The notes: generated by a model from the sequence alone, not told the origin. DNA of 64,000 nucleotides from Streptomyces pyxinicus (GCF_024753135.1 NZ_JANUGP010000022.1:62001-126000), one strand, 5' to 3'; numbered from the stretch's first letter, positions 25,150-34,391 are shown. Numbers and translations: made by a program.

Positions 25150-25588
25150 GAGTGGCGGGGGTGGGGCCGGAGCGGCTGGTCACGAGGGGTGCGGGCTGCC
25201 GGGCACGGCTGGTTCCGGGCCGCACGAGGCACAGGCGGCGCGGGCGCGTACGCCGTCCGGCAGCCGTGAGCCCACCGGCGCCGGGTCACCGGTGGCGGCG
25301 CCGGCGCGGGCGACCGGCCGTCCACGACGATGGACCGGAGCCACCGGAGCGACCGCTTAAGCGCACCGGTCCTGTCCACGACCCCGTCGACGCCCCGCAC
25401 GCCGGCAGGACGCGGACGAGGCCGGGCCCGTCGGCCGGCGGAGGGCCGCACGGCCCTGGCCCCGCCCAGCCTGGCGGGTCGACGGACGCCCGGCCTTCGC
25501 GCTACTCACGCCGGCGAGTGCGCGTGCCGGCCGGTGTCGCCGCAGCCGACGCGCTACCGCCGGGCGGCGCCGGGAAGGAGTGACCGCC

Positions 25589-25969
25589 CTACAGCTCCCG
25601 CAACCGTGCCGCGATCTCTCTGAGCAGGGTGGGGTCGGCGGTCGGGCCGTGCGGGGCGCCGGGCCGGGGGGCGGCGACGTGGATCAGGCCGGCCTCCGTC
25701 AGGTCGCCGAGGAGGACGCGGACGACCGTCAGAGGGAGGTCGGTGTCGGCGGCGAGTTCGACCACGGGGCGGGGGCCGCGGCGGATCAGCTCCAGCAGCG
25801 CGGCGGCGCCGTGGTCGAGGGCGGGGTCCGGCTCGTCCGTGTCCAGCGCGGTGACGTGGGACATCAGGTCGACGGGGTGCCCGCTCTCGGGCCGGGTGCG
25901 GCCCCGGGTCACGGTGTAGGGGCGCACCAGGGACCCGGTCTCGTCCTCGTACCAGTGCTCGTCGCTCAC
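25589..25969 (-). CDS. DUF742 protein (conservon CvnC)
   Basis: 126 residues. The N-terminal SLVRPYTVTRGRT and the winged-helix-like LIRRGPRPVVELAADTDLPLTVVRVLLGDL are diagnostic of DUF742, the C component of Streptomyces conservons. It follows the roadblock protein by 6 nt. Conservons couple an outward-looking sensor kinase to a small Ras-like GTPase, forming a G-protein-like membrane complex. The usual GTPase gene (cvnD) does not follow here. Confidence 0.88.
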   Translation of the reverse strand: MSDEHWYEDETGSLVRPYTVTRGRTRPESGHPVDLMSHVTALDTDEPDPALDHGAAALLELIRRGPRPVVELAADTDLPLTVVRVLLGDLTEAGLIHVAAPRPGAPHGPTADPTLLREIAARLREL

Positions 25970-25975
25970 CGCGGG

Positions 25976-26413
25976 TCAGGGAGTCGCGCGGGCCGCGGCG
26001 TCCAGGTGGCGGCCGAGGCGGCGGACGAGCAGGGCCATCTCGTGGGCCAGCTGGCCCACGTCGGTGCCGGCCCCGCTGAGCACGGCGAGCCGGCTGCCGT
26101 GTCCGGCCGGGGTGACGAACAGGTAGGCCTCGTCCAGCATGACCATGGTCTGGCGGACCCGTCCGGCGCCGAACCGCTCCCCCGCCGACCTCGCCAGGCC
26201 GTGGAAGCCGGAGCAGACGGCGGCCAGGTGCTCGATGTCGCTCCGGGCCATGCCCTGCGAGTGGCTGAGCGCGAGCCCGTCGGCGGTGAGCAGTACGGCC
26301 TGCCGGACGTGCTCCGTGCGGGCCACGAGGTCGTCCAGCAGCCAGCCGAGGTCGGTCCCGGGCACCCCGGCGAGTTCGCCGCTCCGCTCGCTGTCGTGTG
26401 CGTCACCGGTCAT
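25976..26413 (-). CDS. Roadblock/LC7 protein (conservon CvnB)
   Basis: 145 residues with the roadblock/LC7 fold: TDLGWLLDDLVARTEHV, AVLLTADGLALSHSQG and LAVLSGAGTDVGQLAHEMA. MglB-like roadblock proteins act on Ras-like GTPases. The ATG at 26413 overlaps the 3' end of the kinase gene by 11 nt, so translation is coupled. Confidence 0.9.
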   Translation of the reverse strand: MTGDAHDSERSGELAGVPGTDLGWLLDDLVARTEHVRQAVLLTADGLALSHSQGMARSDIEHLAAVCSGFHGLARSAGERFGAGRVRQTMVMLDEAYLFVTPAGHGSRLAVLSGAGTDVGQLAHEMALLVRRLGRHLDAAARATP

Positions 26414-28697
26414 CGTCGGTGTCCGTCCCTTCGGTGGGGTGGGGGGTGGCCAGGTCGGTGGGGGCGTCCGTGCCGGGCACGGGCAGGCCCTTGCGGCCAC
26501 GGTCCAGGCCTCGCTGGAACGCGCCGAAGATCGCGCGCATCTCCTCGGCGTCGGCCTCGGGTGCGGGAGCCTCCGGGCGGGGCGGTTCCTCGCGCAGCCG
26601 GGGTGCGGGGGACGCCTGCCGGGTGCGGGTGGGCAGGGCGGGGGCGGCCGGTTCCGGGTGGGCGGGTCCGGGCGCGGTGTCCCGCCGGGCGGGGGCCGGC
26701 CGGGTCCGCTCGCGGGACGGCAGCCGTCGTACCGGGGCGAGTGCCGCCTCGTCGTCCCGCTTCGGCCCGGCCCGCACCGGCTCCACCTCCGCGAGGACCG
26801 TCTCCGGCAGCAGTACCACCGCCGTCGTCCCGCCGTACGGCGAGTCGCGCAACGTCACCTCGATGCCGTGGCGGGCGGCGAGGCGGCCGACGACGTAGAG
26901 GCCGAGGCGGTCGTGGCGGGTGGGGTCGAAGGTGTCGGGGTCGGCGAGGGTGCGCAGGGCCGCCGCGCGCCGGCCGGCGTCCAGCCCGAGGCCCCGGTCG
27001 TCGATCTCCAGGACGAAGCCGCTCCCGGCGCGTCCGGTGCGCAGCGTGACGCGGGTGTGCGGCGGCGAGAACGCCGTGGCGTTCTCCAGCAGTTCGGCGA
27101 CCAAGTGGACGACGTCGGCGACCGCGTCCGCCGCGATGCCGGTCTCCGGCATCGGCGGTACGGCCACCCGGGCGTAGTCCTCGATCTCGCCGACCGCCGA
27201 GGCGACCACGTCGGCCACCGGCACGGGCCCGCGCCAACGACGGCCGGGGGCGGCCCCGGAGAGGATGATCAGGCTCTCCGCGTGCCGGCGCATCCGGGTG
27301 GTGAGGTGGTCGATGCGGAACAGCTCGCGCAGGATGCCGGGGTCCTCGGTACGCCGTTCCAGCGTGTCCACCAGCTTCAGCTGCCGGTGCACCAAGGCCT
27401 GGTTGCGCCGGGCGATGTTCAGCAGCACCGCGGACAGCCCCCGGCGCAGGGTGGCCTGACGGACGGCGGCCTCGACGGCCGCGAGCCGCGCGGTGTTGAA
27501 GGACCGGCCGACCTGACCGATCTCGTCGTCGGGCAGGTCGGACGCGGCGAGCGGGGGCGCCTCGGCACTCGCGTCGACCTCCTCGCCTGCGCTCAACCTG
27601 CGTATCACGTCCGGGAGTTGGCGGGCGGTGAGGACGTCGGCGGCATCCCGCAGTGCCTCCAGGCGCCGGGAGAGGCGGCGGGCGCCGCGTACCGCGCACC
27701 ACAGCGACAGCGCGACGGCGGCCAGTCCGGCCGCGCCGACGACGGCGGCCCGGGTCAGCTCCCGGCCGGCGAACTCCCGCCCCCGCGCGGCCGCGTTCTC
27801 GGCGGCCTCGGTGCACAGCCGCCGGTACTCCACGACGGCCCGGTCGGTGGTGGCGCGCCAGGTGCCGGCGGCGACGGCCCGGCCGGCCCCGGCGGCACCG
27901 GCCCGCAGCAGCGCGTCCTCGGCCCGCTCCAGCGACCGGTGCCGTTCACCGCGCTGGAAGCGGGTGAACAGGGCGCGCGAGTCGGCGGGCAGGCCGGGCA
28001 CATAGGTCCGCTCGAAGACGCGGCGGTCCTCGACGGCGGCGGCGAGGGCGTCGTACTGCCGGTCGGTGAGCGTCCCGGCCGCGCGTGCCCCGGCGACCAG
28101 GGCGTCCTCCCGGGAGACGAACTCCCGTACCCGGACCAGTTCGGTGACGACCTGTGCCTCGCGGGCGAGCTGTCCGGCCTGGAGGGCGGTGAGCGCGGAC
28201 TGCACGTCGAAGCCGGGCTCGACGAGCGCGCCGTACTCCGTCACCGCCCGGTCCCAGCCGATCCGCCGGGACAGCACCCGCTCGCGCAGCGCCTCCAGCC
28301 TGCCGGTGGCCGCGACCATGGCGTCCAGGGTCCGCCGTTGCCGTGTGCTCAGGCGGTCCCGGTCGCCGTCCTGGACGGCCTGGCGCAGGGCGTCCAGCGC
28401 CCGGTCGGTGCGGCGCTGCTGGCCGAGGAGCCGCTGTCCGGCGGTGGTGCCGGCGCCGGGGCGGGTGCCGAGGTAGGCGGCGGACAGCCGGCGTTCGACC
28501 TGGATCTGCCCGACCGCCGTGTCCACGGGGGTGCCGAAGTCCTCGTAGACTCCCTGGACCCGGGCGAGGGACCGGAGTTCGGCGGTGACGGACACCATGG
28601 TGAAGCTCCACAGGGCCATCAGGGCGAGCGCCGGGGTGAGCGCGAGCGCCACGATCCGCGTGCGGACGGTGGTGGGTCGGCCGAGGGGCCAGCGCAT
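26403..28697 (-). CDS. NIT-domain sensor histidine kinase-like protein (conservon CvnA)
   Basis: 764 residues. A first TM helix (about 14-36), an extracytoplasmic nitrate/nitrite-sensing NIT domain (about 45-300), a second TM (about 318-340), a HAMP-like linker, then a dimerisation region and HATPase_c (about 510-640, with N box ELLENATAFS and EIDDRGLGLD). The Pro/Arg-rich C-terminal about 120 residues are low complexity. In conservon kinases the phospho-acceptor His is often unclear, so signalling may not be a normal phosphorelay. The ATG at 28697 is preceded by a 93-nt gap from the EEP gene. Confidence 0.87.
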   Translation of the reverse strand: MRWPLGRPTTVRTRIVALALTPALALMALWSFTMVSVTAELRSLARVQGVYEDFGTPVDTAVGQIQVERRLSAAYLGTRPGAGTTAGQRLLGQQRRTDRALDALRQAVQDGDRDRLSTRQRRTLDAMVAATGRLEALRERVLSRRIGWDRAVTEYGALVEPGFDVQSALTALQAGQLAREAQVVTELVRVREFVSREDALVAGARAAGTLTDRQYDALAAAVEDRRVFERTYVPGLPADSRALFTRFQRGERHRSLERAEDALLRAGAAGAGRAVAAGTWRATTDRAVVEYRRLCTEAAENAAARGREFAGRELTRAAVVGAAGLAAVALSLWCAVRGARRLSRRLEALRDAADVLTARQLPDVIRRLSAGEEVDASAEAPPLAASDLPDDEIGQVGRSFNTARLAAVEAAVRQATLRRGLSAVLLNIARRNQALVHRQLKLVDTLERRTEDPGILRELFRIDHLTTRMRRHAESLIILSGAAPGRRWRGPVPVADVVASAVGEIEDYARVAVPPMPETGIAADAVADVVHLVAELLENATAFSPPHTRVTLRTGRAGSGFVLEIDDRGLGLDAGRRAAALRTLADPDTFDPTRHDRLGLYVVGRLAARHGIEVTLRDSPYGGTTAVVLLPETVLAEVEPVRAGPKRDDEAALAPVRRLPSRERTRPAPARRDTAPGPAHPEPAAPALPTRTRQASPAPRLREEPPRPEAPAPEADAEEMRAIFGAFQRGLDRGRKGLPVPGTDAPTDLATPHPTEGTDTDDDR

Positions 28698-28790
28698 GGG
28701 TACCTGCCGGAGTTACCAGTCAGTAGAGAGCCCGGCACAAACTACGGGACGCTCACCCTGTTCGCAACGGTCACCTGCGGTAACCCGAGG

Positions 28791-30260
28791 TCACCGGGCA
28801 GGCAGCGCAAAGCTGGTGACCACCGCGGCGTGGTCGGAGGGCCAGTCGTTGCCCGCCACGTCCGGCCAGGGGCGCGGGGTGCCGGTGACCAGGGTCCGGG
28901 AGTCCAGAACGGTCAGTCCCCGGTGCAGCACGTAGTCGATGCGGTCCTGCGGTTCGGGCCGGCCGCTGCCGTCCTCGTGCACCGGGTGGACCGGCGACCA
29001 GGTGGGCCCGGGCACGGCGGCGGGGTCGGGGTGGGCCTCGCGGAAGGAGTCGGCGAACCCGGCCTCCTCGGCGGCCAGGGTCACCGGCCAGGCCACGTCG
29101 GTCCGGTCCAGGTGCGAGGGGCAGTTGAAGTCGCCGGTCAGGACGACCGGGACGCCGGGGCGCGCGGACGCCTCGATCCGCTCCAGCGCCTCCCGCAGCT
29201 GGGCGAGCCGCAGTTCCTCGTGGGCGATCAGCTCGGCGGCCGGCAGCCCGTCGAAGGCCACCTCGTAGGGGCCGTAGGGCGTGTAGTGCAGGTGGGCGGT
29301 CCAGACGTCCACCTCGCGGCCGGGTGCCACCGCGATCCGGACCCCTGCGGCGCCGTAGAAGCCGACGTCCGGGTCGCCGAGGCGGGCGGTGACGGGATGG
29401 CGGCTGAGGATGCCGAGGTTGTCGCCCGCCCGGTGGTGGTGCCAGCCAAGGGCTTCGGCCAGCTCCCGGGCGGCGGTGCCGGCGGCCTCCTGGAGTCCGA
29501 CGACGTCGGCGCCGCTGTCCAGGATCGCCTTGACCTGCTTGGCCCGGTGGTCGTCCACCCGGCTGCCGCCGAGCCAGAGGTTCCAGCTCATGACGCGGAG
29601 TCCGGGTACGACCAGCCGGTTCAGCTCGGCGACCGTGACCCCGGCCAGCGTGGACCGGACGGTCCGGCCGGGCGCCGCGTCGATCGGGGCGAGCGAGGGC
29701 ACCGCGAGGACGGCGCACCCGGCCGCCTCCGCCGAGGCCACGCCGGTCCCGGTGTCCTCGACGGCGACGCAGGCGGCCGGTGCGACGCCGAGGGCGCGGC
29801 AGGCGGCCAGGTAGGGGTCGGGGGCCGGCTTGGTCTCGGGGGTGTCGTCGGCGGTGACGGAGGCCGCGAACCGGTCGGCGCCGAGCGCGTCGAGGACGAG
29901 GTCCGCGACCGCGCGCGGGGACGCGGTGACCAGGGCGGTGGGGATGCCGGCGGCGGCCAGCTCGTCCAGCAGCTCCAGGGCGCCGGGGCGGGGCACGATG
30001 CCGGTGCGGACCCGCTCGGCGAACGCGCGGTGCAGCTCGGCGGCGAGGAGGGCGGCGGGGCGGCCGGTGGCGGCGGCGAGCCAGCGGGCGGTGTGCTCGA
30101 CCGGACGGCCCAGCACCTCCGGCTGGTCGGCCTCGGTCAGTGGGCGGCCGGCAGCCTGCTCGACCGCCTCCCACCAGAGCCGCTCGGTGTCCACGAGCGT
30201 GCCGTCCATGTCGAACAACACGGCCTGGAGCGGGTGGTGGCCGGGAGTGTGGGGGGTCAC
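28791..30260 (-). CDS. HAD phosphatase - EEP phosphodiesterase fusion
   Basis: 489 residues in one open frame. The HAD domain (about 10-205) has motif I LFDMDGTLVDTE, motif II LVTASP, and lysine plus motif IV in ETKPAPDPY / VEDTGTGVASA. A linker of about 20 residues leads to an endonuclease/exonuclease/phosphatase domain (about 230-488) with MSWNLWLGG, GLQEAAG, TGDFNCPSHLD and the catalytic NDWPSDHAAV. There is no signal peptide, so it is cytosolic. The pairing implies cleavage of a phosphodiester to a monoester and then dephosphorylation. It is the last gene of the ABC importer operon (14-nt gap), so it probably processes the imported compound. Confidence 0.85.
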   Translation of the reverse strand: MTPHTPGHHPLQAVLFDMDGTLVDTERLWWEAVEQAAGRPLTEADQPEVLGRPVEHTARWLAAATGRPAALLAAELHRAFAERVRTGIVPRPGALELLDELAAAGIPTALVTASPRAVADLVLDALGADRFAASVTADDTPETKPAPDPYLAACRALGVAPAACVAVEDTGTGVASAEAAGCAVLAVPSLAPIDAAPGRTVRSTLAGVTVAELNRLVVPGLRVMSWNLWLGGSRVDDHRAKQVKAILDSGADVVGLQEAAGTAARELAEALGWHHHRAGDNLGILSRHPVTARLGDPDVGFYGAAGVRIAVAPGREVDVWTAHLHYTPYGPYEVAFDGLPAAELIAHEELRLAQLREALERIEASARPGVPVVLTGDFNCPSHLDRTDVAWPVTLAAEEAGFADSFREAHPDPAAVPGPTWSPVHPVHEDGSGRPEPQDRIDYVLHRGLTVLDSRTLVTGTPRPWPDVAGNDWPSDHAAVVTSFALPAR

Positions 30261-30274
30261 GGCGGGGTTGTTCC

Positions 30275-31351
30275 TCACTTCTGGATACGTTCGGCCACGA
30301 GTACCGGCCGCTCGGGCAGCGACACGCCGACACGGGTGCCGGCGCCCAGTCCGGCGGCCTCGTGCGCGGGCAGGTCGGCCTTGGCCTCGGTGCCGTCGGC
30401 GAGCCGTACGGTGACCCGGACGACCGCGCCGAGGAAGGCGGTGGCGACCACCTCGGCGCCGCCCCGCTCGTCGGCGTGCACGCGCAGCGCCTCGGGCCGC
30501 ACCAGCACGTCCACCGGGCCGTCGGGCACCTCGCCCTCGGCCGGCAGCCGCTGCCCGAGCACCTCGGCGGTGCCGTCCGCCAGCGAGCCCGGGATGCGGC
30601 TCATGGTGCCGACGAACTCGGCGACGAAGGCGGTGGCGGGACGGCCGTACAACTCGGCCGGGGCGGCGCACTGTTCGAGCTGGCCGGCGCGCATGACGGC
30701 GACCCGGTCGGCGACCGACAGGGCCTCCTCCTGGTCGTGGGTGACGAAGAGGGTGGTGATGCCGAGTTCCCGCTGGAGCCGGCGGATCTCCTCGCGCAGG
30801 GTGAGGCGCACCTTGGCGTCCAGCGCGGACAGCGGTTCGTCCAGGAGCAGCACGCGCGGGCGCAGGGCCAGGGCGCGGGCCAGCGCGATGCGCTGCTGCT
30901 GGCCGCCGGAGAGCTGGTGCGGGTAGCGCTCGCCCTTGTCGCCGAGGCCGACCAGGTCCAGCAACTCGGCGGCCCGGGACCGGCGTTCGGCGGTGCGGAC
31001 CTTGCGCATCCGCAGCCCGAAGGCGACGTTGTCGAGGGCGCTGAGATGCGGGAAGAGGCTGTACGACTGGAAGACCATCCCGGCGTCGCGGCGGTGGGCC
31101 GGGACGTGGGTGACGTCCCGGCCGTCGACCAGCACGGCGCCGGAGTCGGGGTGTTCGAACCCGGCGAGCATCCGCAGGGCGGTGGTCTTGCCGCAGCCGG
31201 AGGGGCCGAGCAGGGCCAGGAACTCCCCCGGCCGGACGGCCAGGTCGAGCCCGTCCAGGGCGACGGTGGTCCCGAACTCCCGGCGCAGGCCGCGGAACTC
31301 GACGGTCGCGGCCTGTTCGGCGGTGATCTTCTCAACAGTGGTGGCGGTCAT
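30275..31351 (-). CDS. ABC importer ATPase (PotA/FbpC/PhnT type)
   Basis: 358 residues. Walker A GPSGCGKTT (about 51-59), signature LSGGQQQRIALARAL, Walker B VLLLDEPLSALD and switch VTHDQEEALS, followed by a C-terminal TOBE/OB domain (about 240-358). This architecture is that of MOI-type import ATPases for iron, spermidine or phosphonates. It lies between the permeases and the HAD-EEP gene on one transcript. Confidence 0.92.
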   Translation of the reverse strand: MTATTVEKITAEQAATVEFRGLRREFGTTVALDGLDLAVRPGEFLALLGPSGCGKTTALRMLAGFEHPDSGAVLVDGRDVTHVPAHRRDAGMVFQSYSLFPHLSALDNVAFGLRMRKVRTAERRSRAAELLDLVGLGDKGERYPHQLSGGQQQRIALARALALRPRVLLLDEPLSALDAKVRLTLREEIRRLQRELGITTLFVTHDQEEALSVADRVAVMRAGQLEQCAAPAELYGRPATAFVAEFVGTMSRIPGSLADGTAEVLGQRLPAEGEVPDGPVDVLVRPEALRVHADERGGAEVVATAFLGAVVRVTVRLADGTEAKADLPAHEAAGLGAGTRVGVSLPERPVLVAERIQK

Positions 31352-31357
31352 GGTGGG

Positions 31358-32179
31358 TCATCCCCGGGAAGAAGCGGTTCGGTCGCGTCCGCCGCCGGCA
31401 CCGGCGAGGGCGAGGAGCAGGGCCCAGGTGACGAGCAGGCTGAGCACGGACACGGCGACGGACATCTGGGCCTGCGAGCCGCCGACGTTGTAGATCCACA
31501 CGGCGAAGGGCCGGTAGCCGAGCAGCCGGGCGACGGTGAACTCGCCGAGCACCAGGGCCAGGGTGAGGAACGCGGCGTTCAGCAGGGCCCCGCGCAGGTT
31601 GGGCAGGACGGCCCGCACCAGCGCCTGCGGCCAGGAGGCGCCGCAGCTGCGGGCGGCCTCCACCAGGGTGCGCACGTCGATCGCGCGCAGGCCGGCGTCG
31701 AGCGCCCGGTACACGAAGGGCAGCGCCATCACGACGTAGGCGAGGACGAGCACGACGGGGAAGTCCTCGTTCTGGATGGCCACGAAGGTCTGGAACAGCG
31801 GGGTGCGGGAGAGGTGTTCGGGCCCCCACTTGAGGACGGTGACGATCCCGGCGACGAACGCGATGGGCGGCACCACCAGCGGCAGCGAGCACACCACCTC
31901 CACCACCGGACGCAGCCGGGCCGCGCCCAGCCGCAGCGCGACCGTGGCGGGCACCATCAGCAGCAGCACCGCGGCGATGGTGGCGACGGCCAGCTCCAGC
32001 GAGAGCAGCAGGCTGGAGACGAAGCCGTCGGTGGACAGGATCCGGGTGTAGGCGTCGAAGGTGACGCCCTGGCCGGGCACGTCCACCGTGAAGACCACGG
32101 AGGCGCCGAGCGGGATCAGGAAGTACAGGGCGGCCAGGCCGAGGACGGCCCAGCGCCAGGGGGTCAGGCGTCGAGCCAT
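31358..32179 (-). CDS. ABC importer permease subunit 2
   Basis: 273 residues with about six TM helices and the EAA motif VEAARSCGASWPQALVRAVL, which contacts the ATPase. It resembles PotC/PhnV-type permeases. The ATG at 32179 overlaps the end of the first permease gene by 16 nt. Confidence 0.9.
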   Translation of the reverse strand: MARRLTPWRWAVLGLAALYFLIPLGASVVFTVDVPGQGVTFDAYTRILSTDGFVSSLLLSLELAVATIAAVLLLMVPATVALRLGAARLRPVVEVVCSLPLVVPPIAFVAGIVTVLKWGPEHLSRTPLFQTFVAIQNEDFPVVLVLAYVVMALPFVYRALDAGLRAIDVRTLVEAARSCGASWPQALVRAVLPNLRGALLNAAFLTLALVLGEFTVARLLGYRPFAVWIYNVGGSQAQMSVAVSVLSLLVTWALLLALAGAGGGRDRTASSRG

Positions 32180-33063
32180 CGGGCGCTCCGTCGTTGCAGG
32201 GGCAGGTACACGGCCATGACCAGACCGGCCACCAGCACCATGTCCAGGCTCAGGGCGAGGGCCACGTTCTCCTGGCCGACCAGCACGTTGCCGGACAGCG
32301 CGTCGGCGATCTGGAGGGTGACCAGCGGGACCGCGCTGCCGACCATCGCGGCGGCGGTGGCGTAGGCGGCGAAGGCGCTGCCGAACAGCAGCACCAGGCC
32401 GCCGAGCAGGGAGGGCGCGAGGACGGGCAGCGCGACGTGCCGCCAGTACTGCGTGCCGGTGGCGCCGTTGTTCAGGGCGGCCTCCCGCCACTGGGAGCGC
32501 AGGCCGTCCAGGGCCGGGGTGATGGTGAGGACCATGAGCGGGATCAGGAAGAACAGGTAGACGAGGACCAGGCCCCAGAAGCTGTAGAGGTCCCAGCCGC
32601 TGTCCTTCAGGCCGAGGTGCGCGGTGAGGACGCCCGCGTTGCCGAGGGTGGCGACGAAGGCGAAGGCGAGCGGGACGCCGCCGAAGTTGGCGAGCACGCC
32701 GGAGGCGGTCAGCACGGCCTCGCGCAGCGCGCGGGAGCGGGAGCCGACCACGGCCTGCGCGAGCGGCAGCCCGAACAGGGCGCCGAGCGCGGCGGAGACG
32801 GCGGACAGCTTGACGCTGCCGAGCAGGGCGGTGAGGTACGGCCCCTGGAGCGAGCCGGTGAGGTTCGCGGTGGTGTAGGAGGCGGCGCCGGTCGCCGGGT
32901 CCTTGACGGTGAAGGCGCCGTCGAGGATGGCGAAGGCCGGCAGCCCGAAGGCGATCGCCGTGAAGACCAGCAGCGGCAGCACGGCGAGCCAGCCGGGGGC
33001 GCGGCGCCGCCGCTTCGCCGAAGCGACGGGCGCCACGTCCGCGCGCGGGAGGGCGGCGGTCAT
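32164..33063 (-). CDS. ABC importer permease subunit 1
   Basis: 299 residues, about six TM helices with the EAA motif REAALNNGATGTQYWRHVAL. It resembles PotB/PhnU-type permeases. The ATG at 33063 overlaps the stop codon of the binding-protein gene (ATGA), so the two are translationally coupled. Confidence 0.9.
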   Translation of the reverse strand: MTAALPRADVAPVASAKRRRRAPGWLAVLPLLVFTAIAFGLPAFAILDGAFTVKDPATGAASYTTANLTGSLQGPYLTALLGSVKLSAVSAALGALFGLPLAQAVVGSRSRALREAVLTASGVLANFGGVPLAFAFVATLGNAGVLTAHLGLKDSGWDLYSFWGLVLVYLFFLIPLMVLTITPALDGLRSQWREAALNNGATGTQYWRHVALPVLAPSLLGGLVLLFGSAFAAYATAAAMVGSAVPLVTLQIADALSGNVLVGQENVALALSLDMVLVAGLVMAVYLPLQRRSARWLDA

Positions 33064-34220
33064 CCGGAGACGGCCTTCCCCCAGCCCTGCGCGAGGGCCG
33101 ACTTGGCCTTGCTCTGCTGGTCCTCGGTCGGGAAGGCGGGGGTGCCGGTGACCTTCGGCAGCTTGGCGGCGGCCGGCTTGTCGAGCGTGCCGGCCTTGTC
33201 CAGGGCGGCCATCAGGGCCGGGCGGGCGTACCCCTTGAGCCACAGGTTCTGGCCCTCGGCGCTGTAGAGGTACTCCTGCCACAGCCGGGCGGCGGCCGGG
33301 TGCGGGGCGTCCTTGTTGATCGCCTGGGAGTAGTACTGGGCGTACTGGCCGTCGGCCGGGATGGCGACCTTCCAGTCGACGCCCTTGGACGTGAACTCGT
33401 CGGCGTACCCGGCGTTCAGGTAGTCCCAGTCGATCGAGATGGGGGTCTCGCCCTTCTCGACGGTGGCCGGGGTGGACTCGACGGGCGTGTAGTTGCCGTT
33501 CTTCTTCAGCTTGGCGAAGAAGTCCAGGCCGGGCTGGATGTCGTCGAAGGAGCCGCCGCTCGCGAGGGCCGCCGCGTAGACGCCGCCGAAGGCCGAGCCG
33601 GACTTGGTGGGGTTGCCGTTGAGCGCGACCTGGCCCTTGTACTCGGGCTTGAGCAGGTCCTTGAAGGTGGTGGGGCAGGACTTGACGCGCTTGGCGTCGC
33701 AGCCGATGGAGATGTAGCCGCCGTAGTCGTTGTACCAGCGGGCTCGCGGGTCCTTCTGGGCGGCGGGGATGTCGCCGTAGGAGGCCACCTTGTAGGGGGC
33801 GAGCAGATCCTGCTGGGCGGCGCTGAGCGCGAAGGAGCTGCCGAGGTCGAGGACGTCGGGGGCGCGGTCCTGGCCCTTGCGGGAGGTGACGGCGTTGATC
33901 TCGTCCTGGCTGGAGCCGTCGGGGCTCTCGTCCTCGATCGTGATGCCGTACTTCTTCTGGAAGCCGTCGATGATCGCGCCGTAGTTCGCCCAGTCGCGGG
34001 GCACCGCGATGATGTGCAGCTTGCCCTCCTTCTTGGCCGCCTTGACCAGGGCGTCCATGCCGCCGAAGGCGGTCGCGGAGGTGGCGGTGGCGGCGCTCTT
34101 GCCGTCCTTGGTGGTGGTCGACGCGTTGTCGGGGGCGGCGCCGCAGGCGCTCAGCGCGAACGCGGCTACGGCGGCGAGGGAGCCGCCGAGGACGGTCTTT
34201 CTCGGCAGGGACACGGTCAC
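33060..34220 (-). CDS. ABC importer substrate-binding lipoprotein
   Basis: 386 residues. A lipoprotein signal (RK, hydrophobic core, lipobox LSAC then G) occupies the first 25 residues. The mature part is a family 1/PotD-like two-lobe binding protein (IAVPRDWANYGAIIDGFQKK, IDWDYLNAGYADEF). Similar proteins bind polyamines, Fe3+ or 2-aminoethylphosphonate. The phosphatase fusion downstream makes an organophosphorus compound plausible, but no binding residues prove it. GTG 34220 has GGAGAG upstream; GTG 34214 is an alternative. Confidence 0.88.
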   Translation of the reverse strand: MTVSLPRKTVLGGSLAAVAAFALSACGAAPDNASTTTKDGKSAATATSATAFGGMDALVKAAKKEGKLHIIAVPRDWANYGAIIDGFQKKYGITIEDESPDGSSQDEINAVTSRKGQDRAPDVLDLGSSFALSAAQQDLLAPYKVASYGDIPAAQKDPRARWYNDYGGYISIGCDAKRVKSCPTTFKDLLKPEYKGQVALNGNPTKSGSAFGGVYAAALASGGSFDDIQPGLDFFAKLKKNGNYTPVESTPATVEKGETPISIDWDYLNAGYADEFTSKGVDWKVAIPADGQYAQYYSQAINKDAPHPAAARLWQEYLYSAEGQNLWLKGYARPALMAALDKAGTLDKPAAAKLPKVTGTPAFPTEDQQSKAKSALAQGWGKAVSG

Positions 34221-34260
34221 GGTCTCTCCAGGGGACGCACGAGGGTGGAGTAGTGCGGAT

Positions 34261-34278
34261 AACTTGTCTGAACAAGTT
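34261..34278. promoter_or_regulatory. Palindromic operator for the GntR regulator
   Basis: AACTTGT (34261-34267) and ACAAGTT (34272-34278) form a perfect 7-bp inverted repeat around CTGA, AT-rich in a GC-rich context, 41 nt upstream of the binding-protein gene and facing the divergent gntR gene. Its form fits a GntR/HutC dimer site. Confidence 0.65.
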
Positions 34279-34385
34279 GGCCTCAGTACGCCCGGCGCCG
34301 GTGTCCTGTCCGTAAACACTGGCGAAACTCCGACCCCTGTTTCCCTGCACACTTCCGGCCGATACAGATCACCGGCAGATCTCGT

Positions 34386-34391
34386 CTAGGC
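34386..34391 (+). promoter_or_regulatory. Probable -10 box of the gntR gene
   Basis: TAGGCT, about 40 nt before the ATG at 34431, fits the vegetative -10 consensus in the context CTCGTCTAGGCTGGT. The -35 element is not obvious. Confidence 0.4.

Noticed and set aside
25005..25588. Remnant of cvnD
   Set aside because: No P-loop or GTPase motif in any frame of this gap.
28791..30671. HAD-EEP gene extended to 626 codons
   Set aside because: The extension overlaps the ABC ATPase out of frame; the HAD motif begins about 15 residues after GTG 30260.
26139..30926. Plus-strand open frame of 1595 codons
   Set aside because: It is antisense to the conservon kinase and the HAD-EEP gene; low-complexity Gly/Arg/Pro content and no domains mark it as a GC-bias shadow.
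32164..34350. Permease 1 extended to 728 codons
   Set aside because: The extension lies in another frame over the binding-protein gene; ATG 33063 with ATGA coupling is the real start.
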